A stretch of 7,131 nucleotides of DNA from Chordibacter forsetii (GCF_964187505.1 NZ_CAXLML010000120.1:1-7131); one strand, 5' to 3'; numbered from the stretch's first letter, positions 1 through 6,503 are shown. Notes: generated by a model from the sequence alone, not told the origin. Numbers and translations: made by a program.

Positions 1-775
1 CGAAGCAAGTGATCGAGATCTTTTGCAAGGGGTTGCTAAGACAGTTGATCTTTTAAGCCAAGATTCAAAGGCTCTAGATCATTATGCCCATGAATCTTAT
101 CGTGCATGCAAAGCTGGAGAAAAATTAGATTTTGAGGGTTTGATAAAATTGCCTTGTGCCATCCAAAGAAGAGTCCTGATTAAGTGGTTAGAGGAAATTG
201 AATACAAACTTACTCCCCCAATACCCTTAAGTGCAAAAACTGGTCGGTTGGTTCAATTAATTAAAAATGCCAATTTCAAAGTATTACAAATGGCCGAAAA
301 ATTTAGCGTGAGGAAAAGGGGGGGATTCATAGAGTTCGAATATTCAGATGAATTAGCTCTTATCCCAAAGACAGCCTTGTCTTTTAGCTATTCCATACAC
401 CTACCATGCGGTGGAAGTGTCCAAGCAGAACAAATGATGCTAAATCCCCGCATTCTTGATCTGATTGATGGAAAGCATGTAAATTCTCAGAATGAAGCAT
501 TTATTTCACTGAAAACTTTGCCAGATTATCTTTTCATACGATCTCGAAAAGAAGGAGATATGTTTCGCCCACTCGGATCGCCAGGAAGCAAAAAACTATC
601 AGATTGGATGATCGACCGAAAGTGGTCGAAAGCTAAAAAAATGAACACTCCCATTTTCTTGGATCAAAAAGAGGAAATCATATGGATACCAGGCTTTGCA
701 CCAGCAGAATCCGCCAAGGTTTCCAAGGCTGACTTACGGGTAATCCGTTTGACTTACCAACAATCAGACACATGA
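1..775 (+). CDS. tilS: tRNA(Ile)-lysidine synthase, C-terminal part (5' end outside window)
   Basis: TilS uses ATP to attach lysine to the wobble cytidine (C34) of the minor tRNA-Ile, so that it reads AUA and accepts isoleucine; it is a cytoplasmic, normally essential enzyme. The frame is open from base 2 with no start, so the gene enters from the left and about 257 codons are visible. The N-terminal PP-loop ATPase domain is therefore not seen. The best evidence is the C-terminal domain: GDMFRPLGSPGSKKLSDWMI (about 555-614) is the typical TilS_C signature, followed by EEIIWIPGFAP (about 673-705) and a final VIRL strand. A TTG at 23 could be mistaken for a start but lies inside the continuous frame. 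The gene ends 10 bp before ftsH, so the two may be co-transcribed; in Firmicutes and Actinobacteria tilS and ftsH also lie close together, usually with hpt between them. The family call is firm. Confidence 0.93.
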   Translation, partial: EASDRDLLQGVAKTVDLLSQDSKALDHYAHESYRACKAGEKLDFEGLIKLPCAIQRRVLIKWLEEIEYKLTPPIPLSAKTGRLVQLIKNANFKVLQMAEKFSVRKRGGFIEFEYSDELALIPKTALSFSYSIHLPCGGSVQAEQMMLNPRILDLIDGKHVNSQNEAFISLKTLPDYLFIRSRKEGDMFRPLGSPGSKKLSDWMIDRKWSKAKKMNTPIFLDQKEEIIWIPGFAPAESAKVSKADLRVIRLTYQQSDT

Positions 776-776
776 T
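749..776 (+). promoter_or_regulatory. possible promoter for ftsH inside the tilS 3' end
   Basis: TTGACT (749-754, 5/6 to the -35 consensus) is followed after 16 bp by CATGAT (771-776, 4/6 to TATAAT). The -10 ends 9 nt before the ftsH GTG, so transcription would begin almost at the start codon and give a leaderless or nearly leaderless mRNA. The -10 match is mediocre and the boxes overlap tilS codons, so this is only a candidate; ftsH could equally be read through from tilS. Confidence 0.25.
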
Positions 777-785
777 TGTATCGCT

Positions 786-2816
786 GTGGAAAACAATAAG
801 AAAGATGATTCGGATGGGCAGGCTAAAGGCTTCCAGCCCAAGGTTTTATTAATTTGGTTAGCAGTACTTGCTGCTATCATCGGGCTTGTCATGGTCCAAT
901 CGGGAGAAATCACACCTAGCCAACTCTCGATTTCATCCATTGATGATTTAATAACAGCTGCCAAGCAGGATCGGGTGGACAAAGCCATTATCCAAAGTGA
1001 CCCGAAAGGCGGAGAGGACTGGTATATTATCCAAGGGAAAATCCAAAATCCCGCTTTTGAAATAGATGAGAATCAGTACAAAACCCTTCCTTTTGTGGTC
1101 AAGGGTAGGGTAACAGAATCAGATTACAAAGAACTCAGGGATTTACTGGGGACCCGTTTTCGCGAAGAACCCTCAAGCACTATTTGGACGGAATTGCTCT
1201 TCAGCCTTTTACCATTTCTTCTGATTATCGGTCTTCTTTACTTTCTCTTTGTGCGCCAATTGAGAATGGCAGGAAAGGGTGCACTCAGCTTCGGCAAAAG
1301 CAAAGCCAAGTTACTTACCCGCGAAAATGAAAAAATTGTTTTCAATAATGTAGCTGGATGCGACGAAGCCAAGGAAGAGGTTTCTGAAATTGTTGATTTC
1401 CTCAAAGACCCGAAGAGATTTCGTAAGATTGGAGGAAAAATCCCCAAAGGCGTCCTCATGGTAGGTCCCCCAGGTACAGGCAAGACCCTACTCGCTAAGG
1501 CTGTAGCCGGTGAAGCAGATGTTCCATTTTTTAGTATAAGCGGTTCAGACTTTGTAGAAATGTTTGTTGGTGTCGGAGCAGCCCGTGTTAGGGACATGTT
1601 TGAACAGGGAAGGAAAAATGCACCATGCTTAATTTTTATAGATGAAATTGATGCTGTTGGTCGCCAACGGGGTGCCGGGCTTGGCGGAGGTAACGACGAG
1701 CGAGAACAAACCTTAAATTCTTTGCTCGTAGAAATGGATGGGTTTGATGGTCATGAAGGTATTATTATCATCGCTGCAACAAATCGTCCGGATGTTTTAG
1801 ATAATGCACTTCTTCGCCCAGGTAGGTTTGATCGTCAGGTTATGATCGACCTTCCGGATTTGGAAGGTAGAGACGCCATACTCAAAGTGCATGCCAAAAA
1901 AATTAAACTATCAGAAGAGGTTGAACTCAAGTCCTTGGCCCGTGCAACTGCTGGTTTTTCGGGAGCAGACCTTGCCAACCTTCTAAATGAAGGTGCATTG
2001 ATTGCAGCTCGCAGACGCAAAAAACATGTCGAACCTATAGACCTTGATGATGCCAGAGAAAAAATCTCTTTTGGTCGCGAGCGCCGCAGGGTCATGGATG
2101 ACGAGGATAGGAAAATAATTGCCTACCATGAAGCCGGTCATGCGATCGTTCAGGCAAAAACTGACGATGGTTTACTTCCCATACACAAGGTTACCATTAT
2201 CCCAAGAGGACAAAGCCTTGGAAGCACAATGTTCACGCCTAAAAAGGATATTTTAAATCACAGCAAAAGAAGAATGCTTAACCAAGTCTGCTGTGCAATG
2301 GGAGGCCGGGCTGCAGAAGAAATCGAAATCGGAGATGTAACCAGTGGCGCTGCTGGAGATATTCGCATGGCTACAAACATTGCTCGCAGCATGGTTTGTG
2401 ACTGGGGAATGAGTGAATTAGGCATGATTTCTTTTGGTGATAAACAGGATCAAGTCTTCTTGGGCAAGGAACTTAGCAGGGCTCAAAATTACAGCGAAGA
2501 AACGGCTCGAAAGATTGATTCCTCAATCAAAGAAATCATTGACCAACAATACGACAGAGCTAAAAAAATCCTTACCGAAAATATTGAGTCCTTGCACGCA
2601 GCAGCAAATGCACTGCTCGAATTCGAAACAGTTGAAGGAAAACACATCCACGAAATAATCGATCATGGTAAAATCATTTCTGAAATAACTAAATCCTCAG
2701 AAAAAAATTCTGAGGAAAAGGAGAACGAGGATTCAAGCGAATCAGCAAATGATACAACAGAGAAAGAACAAGACTCTATCGAACCTGGAGCAGAACCAAT
2801 AGGTGCAACTGCATAA
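786..2816 (+). CDS. ftsH: ATP-dependent zinc metalloprotease FtsH
   Basis: FtsH is a membrane-anchored hexameric AAA+ protease that extracts and degrades membrane proteins and short-lived regulators. The 676-residue product has a full domain set: a first membrane helix (about 20-38), a periplasmic segment (about 39-132), a second helix (about 135-156), then the AAA module. Walker A is GPPGTGKT (227-234), the pore loop is FVEMFVG (256-262), Walker B is CLIFIDE (281-287), and the second region of homology (about 331-349) carries candidate arginine fingers R344 and R347. The protease active site HEAGH is at 448-452, with a likely third zinc ligand at D525. The start is GTG at 786; there is no in-frame ATG nearby upstream and no Shine-Dalgarno site. 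A tail from about 636 is rich in Glu and Ser, unconserved in type and probably flexible. E. coli FtsH is shorter (about 644 residues), partly because of this tail. It lies 10 bp after tilS. Nothing suggests loss of activity. Confidence 0.98.
   Translation: MENNKKDDSDGQAKGFQPKVLLIWLAVLAAIIGLVMVQSGEITPSQLSISSIDDLITAAKQDRVDKAIIQSDPKGGEDWYIIQGKIQNPAFEIDENQYKTLPFVVKGRVTESDYKELRDLLGTRFREEPSSTIWTELLFSLLPFLLIIGLLYFLFVRQLRMAGKGALSFGKSKAKLLTRENEKIVFNNVAGCDEAKEEVSEIVDFLKDPKRFRKIGGKIPKGVLMVGPPGTGKTLLAKAVAGEADVPFFSISGSDFVEMFVGVGAARVRDMFEQGRKNAPCLIFIDEIDAVGRQRGAGLGGGNDEREQTLNSLLVEMDGFDGHEGIIIIAATNRPDVLDNALLRPGRFDRQVMIDLPDLEGRDAILKVHAKKIKLSEEVELKSLARATAGFSGADLANLLNEGALIAARRRKKHVEPIDLDDAREKISFGRERRRVMDDEDRKIIAYHEAGHAIVQAKTDDGLLPIHKVTIIPRGQSLGSTMFTPKKDILNHSKRRMLNQVCCAMGGRAAEEIEIGDVTSGAAGDIRMATNIARSMVCDWGMSELGMISFGDKQDQVFLGKELSRAQNYSEETARKIDSSIKEIIDQQYDRAKKILTENIESLHAAANALLEFETVEGKHIHEIIDHGKIISEITKSSEKNSEEKENEDSSESANDTTEKEQDSIEPGAEPIGATA
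2694..2716 (+). other. perfect 9-bp inverted repeat inside the ftsH 3' end
   Basis: TCCTCAGAA (2694-2702) and TTCTGAGGA (2708-2716) are exact reverse complements around a five-A loop, so the mRNA could form a stable hairpin about 100 nt before the ftsH stop. No U-run follows on either strand, so it does not look like an intrinsic terminator. It encodes part of the Ser/Glu-rich tail (SSEKNSEE), where repeated Ser and Glu codons could create such symmetry by chance. Confidence 0.5.
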
Positions 2817-2868
2817 TTCTTTTTTCTCACTTGAATTATTATACAATTTCCAATAATTAAATATACTT

Positions 2869-3024
2869 ATGAGCAGACATCCAAGTTTTAGTCCTCCAGG
2901 AGGACTGTCCAAGAACAGAAACGTACTTAAGCGCTTTGAGCGTGTCGAGTTGCTACGCAAACGTGGACAGTGGAAAAAAGGTGATCGCGTCGTTTCCTTA
3001 ATTAAGACAAAACCAGAGGAATAA
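2869..3024 (+). CDS. small basic protein, Verrucomicrobia/Chlamydiae family
   Basis: This 51-residue ORF begins with ATG and ends with TAA. Its product has 14 Lys/Arg against 5 Asp/Glu, giving a net charge of about +9. The start MSRHPSF, the core NVLKRFERVELLRKRGQW (18-35) and the end IKTKPEE match, from memory, the small basic protein family restricted to the Verrucomicrobia/Chlamydiae group (I believe TIGR04137). The family's function is not established to my knowledge; its charge and size suggest RNA or ribosome binding, which is inference. No signal peptide or membrane segment is present. It sits 52 bp after ftsH in an AT-rich gap and faces cutA tail to tail. No Shine-Dalgarno site is seen; TATACA (2840) and TATACT (2862) occur upstream, but without a good -35 partner. 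This gene is short enough to be missed by gene finders and is the best taxonomic marker here. Confidence 0.9.
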   Translation: MSRHPSFSPPGGLSKNRNVLKRFERVELLRKRGQWKKGDRVVSLIKTKPEE

Positions 3025-3034
3025 TTCACTCGAG

Positions 3035-3364
3035 TTAAGGGGAAGCTTTTGAGCTTACCCAAGTTTTAAAATCTTGGCTAGTTTCGACCTCCCAATTTAT
3101 CCATTGAGGTAGTTCATATGGGTGTATTTCAGTAACCTCTTTTTGTATTTTCGGATCTACATTTTTCGGGAACTTCACAGTTACTCTCCATTCCTTATCC
3201 TCAACAATTTTTTCGTTCCATCGATAAATAGTTGAAATTGGGCCTTCAATTTCTCCACATGCAATAAGATTTGATTCCAGAAGTTTACGAACAATATTCT
3301 CAGCATCCTTTTTTGATGATACAGTCGTCTTACCAATCATAATTGTATTGTTATTGCCTTTCAT
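3035..3364 (-). CDS. cutA: CutA-like divalent-cation tolerance protein
   Basis: CutA proteins are small, very stable cytoplasmic trimers with a ferredoxin-like fold, related to PII signalling proteins. They bind divalent metals such as copper in vitro, but their physiological role is unsettled. From the ATG at 3364 the product is 109 residues, close to E. coli CutA (112). The family pattern is visible: first strand TIMIGKTTVSSKKDAENI, the SNLIACGEI segment with the Cys usually compared with a metal ligand (C36 from this ATG), YRWNEKIVEDKEWRV, and the conserved HPYELPQ (81-87). An in-frame TTG at 3382 would add six residues, but the ATG is preferred because the first strand is already complete. 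No Shine-Dalgarno site is seen. It is the only minus-strand gene, divergent from rpoZ (78 bp apart) and convergent with the small basic protein gene (10 bp between stops). Confidence 0.93.
   Translation of the reverse strand: MKGNNNTIMIGKTTVSSKKDAENIVRKLLESNLIACGEIEGPISTIYRWNEKIVEDKEWRVTVKFPKNVDPKIQKEVTEIHPYELPQWINWEVETSQDFKTWVSSKASP
3039..3067 (+). terminator. possible intrinsic terminator of the small basic protein gene, overlapping the cutA 3' end
   Basis: GGG-G-AAGCT (3039-3047), loop TTTG (3048-3051) and AGCTT-A-CCC (3052-3060) form a stem of eight pairs with one G/A mismatch. It is followed by AAGTTTT (3061-3067), a short U-tract in the plus-strand RNA. It begins 14 bp after the stop of the small basic protein gene, as expected for its terminator, and lies within the last codons of cutA on the other strand. 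The U-tract is short, so strength is uncertain. Confidence 0.45.
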
Positions 3365-3420
3365 AATAGAAATACATTGCAAATTTCACATTTTCCCCTA
3401 ACTTTCAACCCTTTTGCACA

Positions 3421-3442
3421 AATCTAATTACCTAATCTAATT
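3421..3442 (+). repeat. 9-bp direct repeat abutting the rpoZ start
   Basis: AATCTAATT occurs at 3421-3429 and again at 3434-3442, 13 bp from start to start, the second copy touching the rpoZ GTG. It lies in the 78-bp divergent region between cutA and rpoZ, where promoters for both must sit. It could be an operator or part of a promoter, or a chance duplication in AT-rich DNA; no regulator is implied by the sequence. A TTGCAC at 3414-3419 resembles a -35 box but has no usable -10 before the GTG. Confidence 0.4.
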
Positions 3443-3655
3443 GTGAGAGACGAATACCTACAAGAAGCCCAAACCATCGTCGAGGACCCTAACGCCCTCA
3501 TCAACTTGGTCTCTCGACGCTCCAAGCAACTAAAGCATGGGAGCAAACCTCTGATCGAATCTTTGGAGAAATTAGAACCGGAAGATGTTGCACTTCGCGA
3601 AATTATCGAAGGCAAAATCACATACCAACCCTGGGACGAAGACTCCGAGGACTGA
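3443..3655 (+). CDS. rpoZ: DNA-directed RNA polymerase subunit omega
   Basis: Omega helps fold and hold the beta' subunit in RNA polymerase and in some bacteria contributes to a ppGpp site. The 70-residue product carries the omega core: LINLVSRRSKQLKHGSKPL (20-38) corresponds to the A-x-R-A-R-Q-L region, and EDVALREIIEGKI (47-59) matches the highly conserved V-A-L-R-E-I-x-x-G-K-I motif. It is shorter than E. coli omega (91 residues) and starts with RDEYLQEAQTIVEDPN rather than the usual ARVTVED-type opening; I believe this form is common in Verrucomicrobia. The start is GTG, with no Shine-Dalgarno site. It is 63 bp upstream of smpB and may head a run with smpB and trmL. The acidic end (WDEDSED) is typical of omega tails. 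Confidence 0.88.
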   Translation: MRDEYLQEAQTIVEDPNALINLVSRRSKQLKHGSKPLIESLEKLEPEDVALREIIEGKITYQPWDEDSED

Positions 3656-3680
3656 TCAAGTCAAGTAGACGACTATGGGA

Positions 3681-3696
3681 AAACTACCTGTAGTTT
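3681..3696 (+). repeat. short inverted repeat between rpoZ and smpB
   Basis: AAACTA, spacer CCTG and TAGTTT form a perfect 6-bp inverted repeat 25 bp after the rpoZ stop and 22 bp before smpB. The stem is AT-rich and not followed by a U-run, so it is a poor terminator; an operator half-site pair is equally possible. This is weak structure reported for completeness. Confidence 0.3.
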
Positions 3697-3718
3697 AATC
3701 TTCGCCAAATAACCTAAC

Positions 3719-4198
3719 ATGGCAGGCAAGAAAAAGATTGCTGACCGTTTGCCCTCCTTCAGTAACTCAAAAGCTAGGCATAAGTTCTTACTTGGTGACA
3801 AAATGGTGGCTGGTATTGAATTGCAAGGCACAGAGGTAAAATCCATTCGAAATGGTAAGGCTCAGATTTCCGAATCGTTTGCCCGTTTCAATAAAGATCA
3901 ACTCTATTTGTACAATGCTTATATTGACGAATATATTTTTGGTAATGAAAACAATCATGAACCCACAAGACCCCGGAAATTACTTTTAAACCGTAGAGAA
4001 TTAGATCGTTTAAAAGCAGCAGTCGAAGCTTCGGGGAAAACAATTGTTCCCTTAAAGCTTTTTTTCAAAGGTGCTTTAATCAAATGTGAATTGGCATTGG
4101 GCACGGGTAAAAACCAAAGAGATAAGAGGCAGGATTTAAAAAAGAGAGTGGCCCAAAGAGAAGCTGATCAAGCAATGAAAAATTCTCTCAAGCGATGA
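3719..4198 (+). CDS. smpB: SsrA-binding protein SmpB
   Basis: SmpB binds the tRNA-like end of tmRNA and brings it to ribosomes stalled without a stop codon, so that the nascent chain is tagged for proteolysis and the ribosome is freed. The 159-residue product is full length and has the family marks: NSKARHKFLL (16-25), AGIELQGTEVKSIRNGKAQI (31-50), NHEPTRPRKLLLNRREL (79-95), and a basic C-terminal tail from GKNQRDKR (130-137) through KKRVAQREADQAMK, which enters the mRNA path in trans-translation. The common form of that last motif is GKKxYDKR; here NQR replaces the middle but the D-K-R end is kept. The start is ATG at 3719 with no Shine-Dalgarno site. Its TGA overlaps the next gene's ATG by 4 bp, which predicts coupled translation. 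No tmRNA gene is in the window. Confidence 0.97.
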   Translation: MAGKKKIADRLPSFSNSKARHKFLLGDKMVAGIELQGTEVKSIRNGKAQISESFARFNKDQLYLYNAYIDEYIFGNENNHEPTRPRKLLLNRRELDRLKAAVEASGKTIVPLKLFFKGALIKCELALGTGKNQRDKRQDLKKRVAQREADQAMKNSLKR

Positions 4199-4656
4199 TA
4201 GATGTAATTCTTTTCCAGCCTGAAATACCTCAAAATACTGGAAGCATTGGAAGGCTTTGCGCCTTTACCAATTGCCGACTTCATCTCATCCATCCTCTAG
4301 GTTTTGAAATCAACGACAAGAATTTAAGGCGAGCAGGAATGGACTATTGGCAGTCCCTTGAGGTTAATGAATATCAGAACTGGGATGATTTCATTAAATC
4401 TCCCAAGCGACCAAGTAAACTTTATCTCTTAAGTACTCATGCAAAAAAAACTATCTGGGATGCAAGTTTTCAATGCGGAGATGGTTTAATTTTTGGAAAA
4501 GAGGGTGCTGGTGCTCCTGATTACATACATCAATGGGTCGAAGGAAACCGATTAACCATTCCAAAGTACGCCCCCGAATTGCGCTCCCTAAACCTTGCAG
4601 TTTCCGTTGGTATAACCGTTTACGAAGCGATTCGGCAAATATCATCATCTAATTAA
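4195..4656 (+). CDS. trmL: tRNA (cytidine(34)-2'-O)-methyltransferase, TrmL/YibK type
   Basis: This is a SPOUT-class methyltransferase. E. coli TrmL uses S-adenosylmethionine to methylate the 2'-O of the wobble nucleotide in tRNA-Leu species, aiding codon-wobble recognition. The 153-residue product is the usual length (E. coli 157) and has all the characteristic blocks: QPEIPQNTGSIGR (8-20), LRRAGMDYW (44-52), FGKEGAGAPD (100-109; usually FGxExxGLP) and IPKYAPELRSLNL (122-134), with VYEAIRQ near the end. The last two blocks form the trefoil knot that binds the cofactor. The start ATG lies inside the smpB 3' end (4-bp overlap), so it is probably translated by coupling; no Shine-Dalgarno site is seen. 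The exact tRNA substrate in this organism is inferred from the family. Confidence 0.93.
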   Translation: MIDVILFQPEIPQNTGSIGRLCAFTNCRLHLIHPLGFEINDKNLRRAGMDYWQSLEVNEYQNWDDFIKSPKRPSKLYLLSTHAKKTIWDASFQCGDGLIFGKEGAGAPDYIHQWVEGNRLTIPKYAPELRSLNLAVSVGITVYEAIRQISSSN

Positions 4657-4669
4657 GATCAAAAAAGGC

Positions 4670-5695
4670 ATGCCTCCTAAAGTTTCGATCGTGCTGCCAG
4701 TTCGAAACGAAGAAAAGTTCTTAAAAGAATGCCTTAAATCGATTCTACAACAAACTCTGTCACAATGGGAACTCATTGCAGTTGATGATCATTCAACTGA
4801 TGAAAGCTATCAAATCTTAGAAACTTTTGCCCAAAGAGATAGTCGTGTAAGAATCTTTAAAAACCCAGGCAACGGCATCTCAGATTGCCTGAACTTTGCT
4901 ATCTACCTAGCAAAATCCCCCTTAATTGCGAGGATGGATGGTGATGACCTTATGGAACCAAAACGTATGGAGATTCAAGTCGATCATTTGGATAAGAATA
5001 CAAAGGTTGGTTTAGTATCTAGCCAAGTTGAACCTTTCCCCAAGGCCATTAAAAACCAAAGGAAAGGGTATGAATTGTATGTCCAGTGGACCAATGAGAT
5101 CCTCACTCCAGAGGAACATTCAATGAATCGATTTGTAGACTGCCCATTTGCTCACCCATCGATAATCTTCCGTAGAAGTCTGATCGATTGTTATGGCGGT
5201 TATGCAAAAGGCATATTACCCGAGGATTTCGAACTCTGGTTAAGATGGATGGGTCATGGTGTAGTAATGGAAAAATTACCGCAGGTTCTTTTAAAATGGA
5301 GGGATCATCCCAAACGAGCTTCCCGAACGAATTTAGGCTATACACCTTCCGCATTTCAAAAAGTTAAAGCCAAGTATTTACGCAAATGGTTGGAAGAAGA
5401 ATTTAGCTTAGGTGAAAGGATCATCCTATGCTGGGGAGCCGGTCGAGTAGCTAGGGAACTTTTCAGTCTTTTAAAAAAAGAGGGGATTAAGATTTCTGGC
5501 TTTATTGATCTAGACCCTAAAAAAATGAACAAACAAATTGCAACCTTACCCATTATCCCGATTGAACAGATTCCATCACCCAAACAATGTTTTATCCTAA
5601 TTTTGGCAGGAGCAAGAGGTGTTAGGAAAAAAAGTTCTGAATATTTGCAAGAACATGGATATGTTTTAGGTCATCACTTTCTACCCTTGGCGTAA
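4670..5695 (+). CDS. family 2 glycosyltransferase fused to a C-terminal Rossmann-like domain
   Basis: The 341-residue product has two parts. Residues about 4-225 are a GT-A fold family 2 glycosyltransferase: VSIVLPVRNEEKFLKECL (5-22), VDDHSTDES (38-46) for nucleotide-sugar binding, the metal-binding DGDD (90-93), and EDFELWLRW (185-193), which holds the probable catalytic acidic residue. Residues about 248-341 form a separate unit: ERIILCWGAGRVAREL (249-264) resembles the first strand and glycine loop of a Rossmann fold, and ISGFIDLDPKK (275-285) resembles its second strand with acidic end, as in nucleotide- or sugar-binding domains such as the N-terminal part of PglD-type enzymes. There is no transmembrane helix or signal peptide, so it is probably cytoplasmic and makes a cell-surface glycan; donor and acceptor are unknown. 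It lies 13 bp after trmL with ATG 4670, and may be co-transcribed although functionally unrelated. The transferase call is firm; the second domain's ligand is not. Confidence 0.88.
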   Translation: MPPKVSIVLPVRNEEKFLKECLKSILQQTLSQWELIAVDDHSTDESYQILETFAQRDSRVRIFKNPGNGISDCLNFAIYLAKSPLIARMDGDDLMEPKRMEIQVDHLDKNTKVGLVSSQVEPFPKAIKNQRKGYELYVQWTNEILTPEEHSMNRFVDCPFAHPSIIFRRSLIDCYGGYAKGILPEDFELWLRWMGHGVVMEKLPQVLLKWRDHPKRASRTNLGYTPSAFQKVKAKYLRKWLEEEFSLGERIILCWGAGRVARELFSLLKKEGIKISGFIDLDPKKMNKQIATLPIIPIEQIPSPKQCFILILAGARGVRKKSSEYLQEHGYVLGHHFLPLA

Positions 5696-5714
5696 TTTCT
5701 TAACCTTTTCCAAT

Positions 5715-5743
5715 TTGCCAGCAAGCCTTCGATAATCCATAAA
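5715..5743 (+). promoter_or_regulatory. possible promoter for the DUF1080 gene
   Basis: TTGCCA (5715-5720, 5/6 to TTGACA), a 17-bp spacer and CATAAA (5738-5743, 4/6 to TATAAT) lie in the 56-bp gap after the glycosyltransferase gene. The -10 ends 8 nt before the ATG at 5752, so the mRNA would have almost no leader, in line with the missing Shine-Dalgarno site. This is a consensus match only. Confidence 0.35.
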
Positions 5744-5751
5744 GTTAGTTC

Positions 5752-6456
5752 ATGAAGCCAACACTCTATCTATTTTTATTAATTGGATTTTCCCTGCAAT
5801 CTTTGCATGCCCAACCCAAAGGCTTCAAAGCCCTATTCAATGGGAATAACTTGGATGGCTGGTGGGGGCTCGGTACGATTGACCCATCCACATGGGTTAA
5901 CCTACCCGAAGAAAAACTTGCTAAAAAAAGGGCGGACAGCCTAGTTAATATAAATAAACACTGGCGCGTTGAAAACGGTGAACTCGTTAATGATGGACAA
6001 GGTCTTTTTCTGACCACGGTAGAGAACTTTGCTGATTTTGAGTTACTATTAGATTATAAAACCGTGCCGCTCGCGGATAGTGGGATTTACCTGCGAGGAG
6101 TACCCCAAGTTCAAATCTGGGATACTACTGAGGCAGGAGGGAAATGGAAACACGGGTCAAAAAAAGGATCCGGTGGACTTTGGAATAATGGCAAGGGAGC
6201 CCCCGGTCGCGATCCTCTTGTTCATGCTGATAAACCTTTTGGAGAATGGAATCAATTTCGAGTCATAATGACTGGAAATATTGTAACGGTTTGGCTTAAC
6301 GAAAAATTGGTCGTCGATAAGGCTCCTCTTACCAAGTACTGGAAACGGGCAAAAAGCTTAATTGACCGAGGCCCAATTCAATTACAAACACATGGCGGAG
6401 AAATTCGTTGGAAAAATATATTTATCAAGCCAGTAACTACAAAACAATCAAAGTAG
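5752..6456 (+). CDS. secreted DUF1080 (3-keto-disaccharide hydrolase-like) protein
   Basis: The 234-residue product starts with a signal peptide (MKPTLYLFLLIGFSLQSLHA, likely cleaved after A20). The mature end QPKG has no lipobox Cys, so it is probably periplasmic or exported rather than a lipoprotein. The rest is one DUF1080 domain (PF06439), a concanavalin-like beta-sandwich: FKALFNGNNLDGW (25-37), HWRVENGELV (70-79), FADFELLLDYKTVPLADSGI (93-112), VQIWD (120-124), GEWNQFRVIM (164-173), WLNEKLVVD (181-189) and GPIQLQTHGGEIRWKNIFIK (207-226). The family is abundant in Planctomycetes, Verrucomicrobia and Bacteroidetes, and some members hydrolyse 3-keto-glycosides. The substrate here cannot be told; no sugar transporter or oxidoreductase partner is nearby. 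The start ATG is supported by the complete signal peptide. Confidence 0.9.
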   Translation: MKPTLYLFLLIGFSLQSLHAQPKGFKALFNGNNLDGWWGLGTIDPSTWVNLPEEKLAKKRADSLVNINKHWRVENGELVNDGQGLFLTTVENFADFELLLDYKTVPLADSGIYLRGVPQVQIWDTTEAGGKWKHGSKKGSGGLWNNGKGAPGRDPLVHADKPFGEWNQFRVIMTGNIVTVWLNEKLVVDKAPLTKYWKRAKSLIDRGPIQLQTHGGEIRWKNIFIKPVTTKQSK

Positions 6457-6503
6457 CTTCTATTAATTTAACTATAAGCCTTTAATTTGTTTTTGACCGC
6501 AGA

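Noticed and set aside
1238..2095. Long minus-strand open frames opposite ftsH (1238-1597 and 1835-2095).
   Set aside because: They lie wholly opposite conserved AAA domain codons, match no family and are shadows of the real gene.
2834..2858. AATTATT/AATAATT inverted repeat between ftsH and the small basic protein gene, as an ftsH terminator.
   Set aside because: The stem is only A-T pairs with an 11-nt loop and no following U-run, too weak to call.
3365..3382. TTG at 3382 as the cutA start, giving a 115-residue protein.
   Set aside because: The ATG at 3364 already gives a normal-length CutA with the complete first strand, and the extra six residues (MQCISI) add nothing recognisable.
4666..4675. 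Perfect 10-bp palindrome AGGCATGCCT centred on the glycosyltransferase start codon.
   Set aside because: It has no loop, so it cannot form a normal RNA hairpin, and a 10-bp palindrome over an ATG is expected by chance often enough; it also does not provide a usable Shine-Dalgarno site.
6080..6268. Plus-strand 62-codon frame within the DUF1080 gene.
   Set aside because: It is out of frame with a well-supported conserved domain, has no recognisable product and no start signal.
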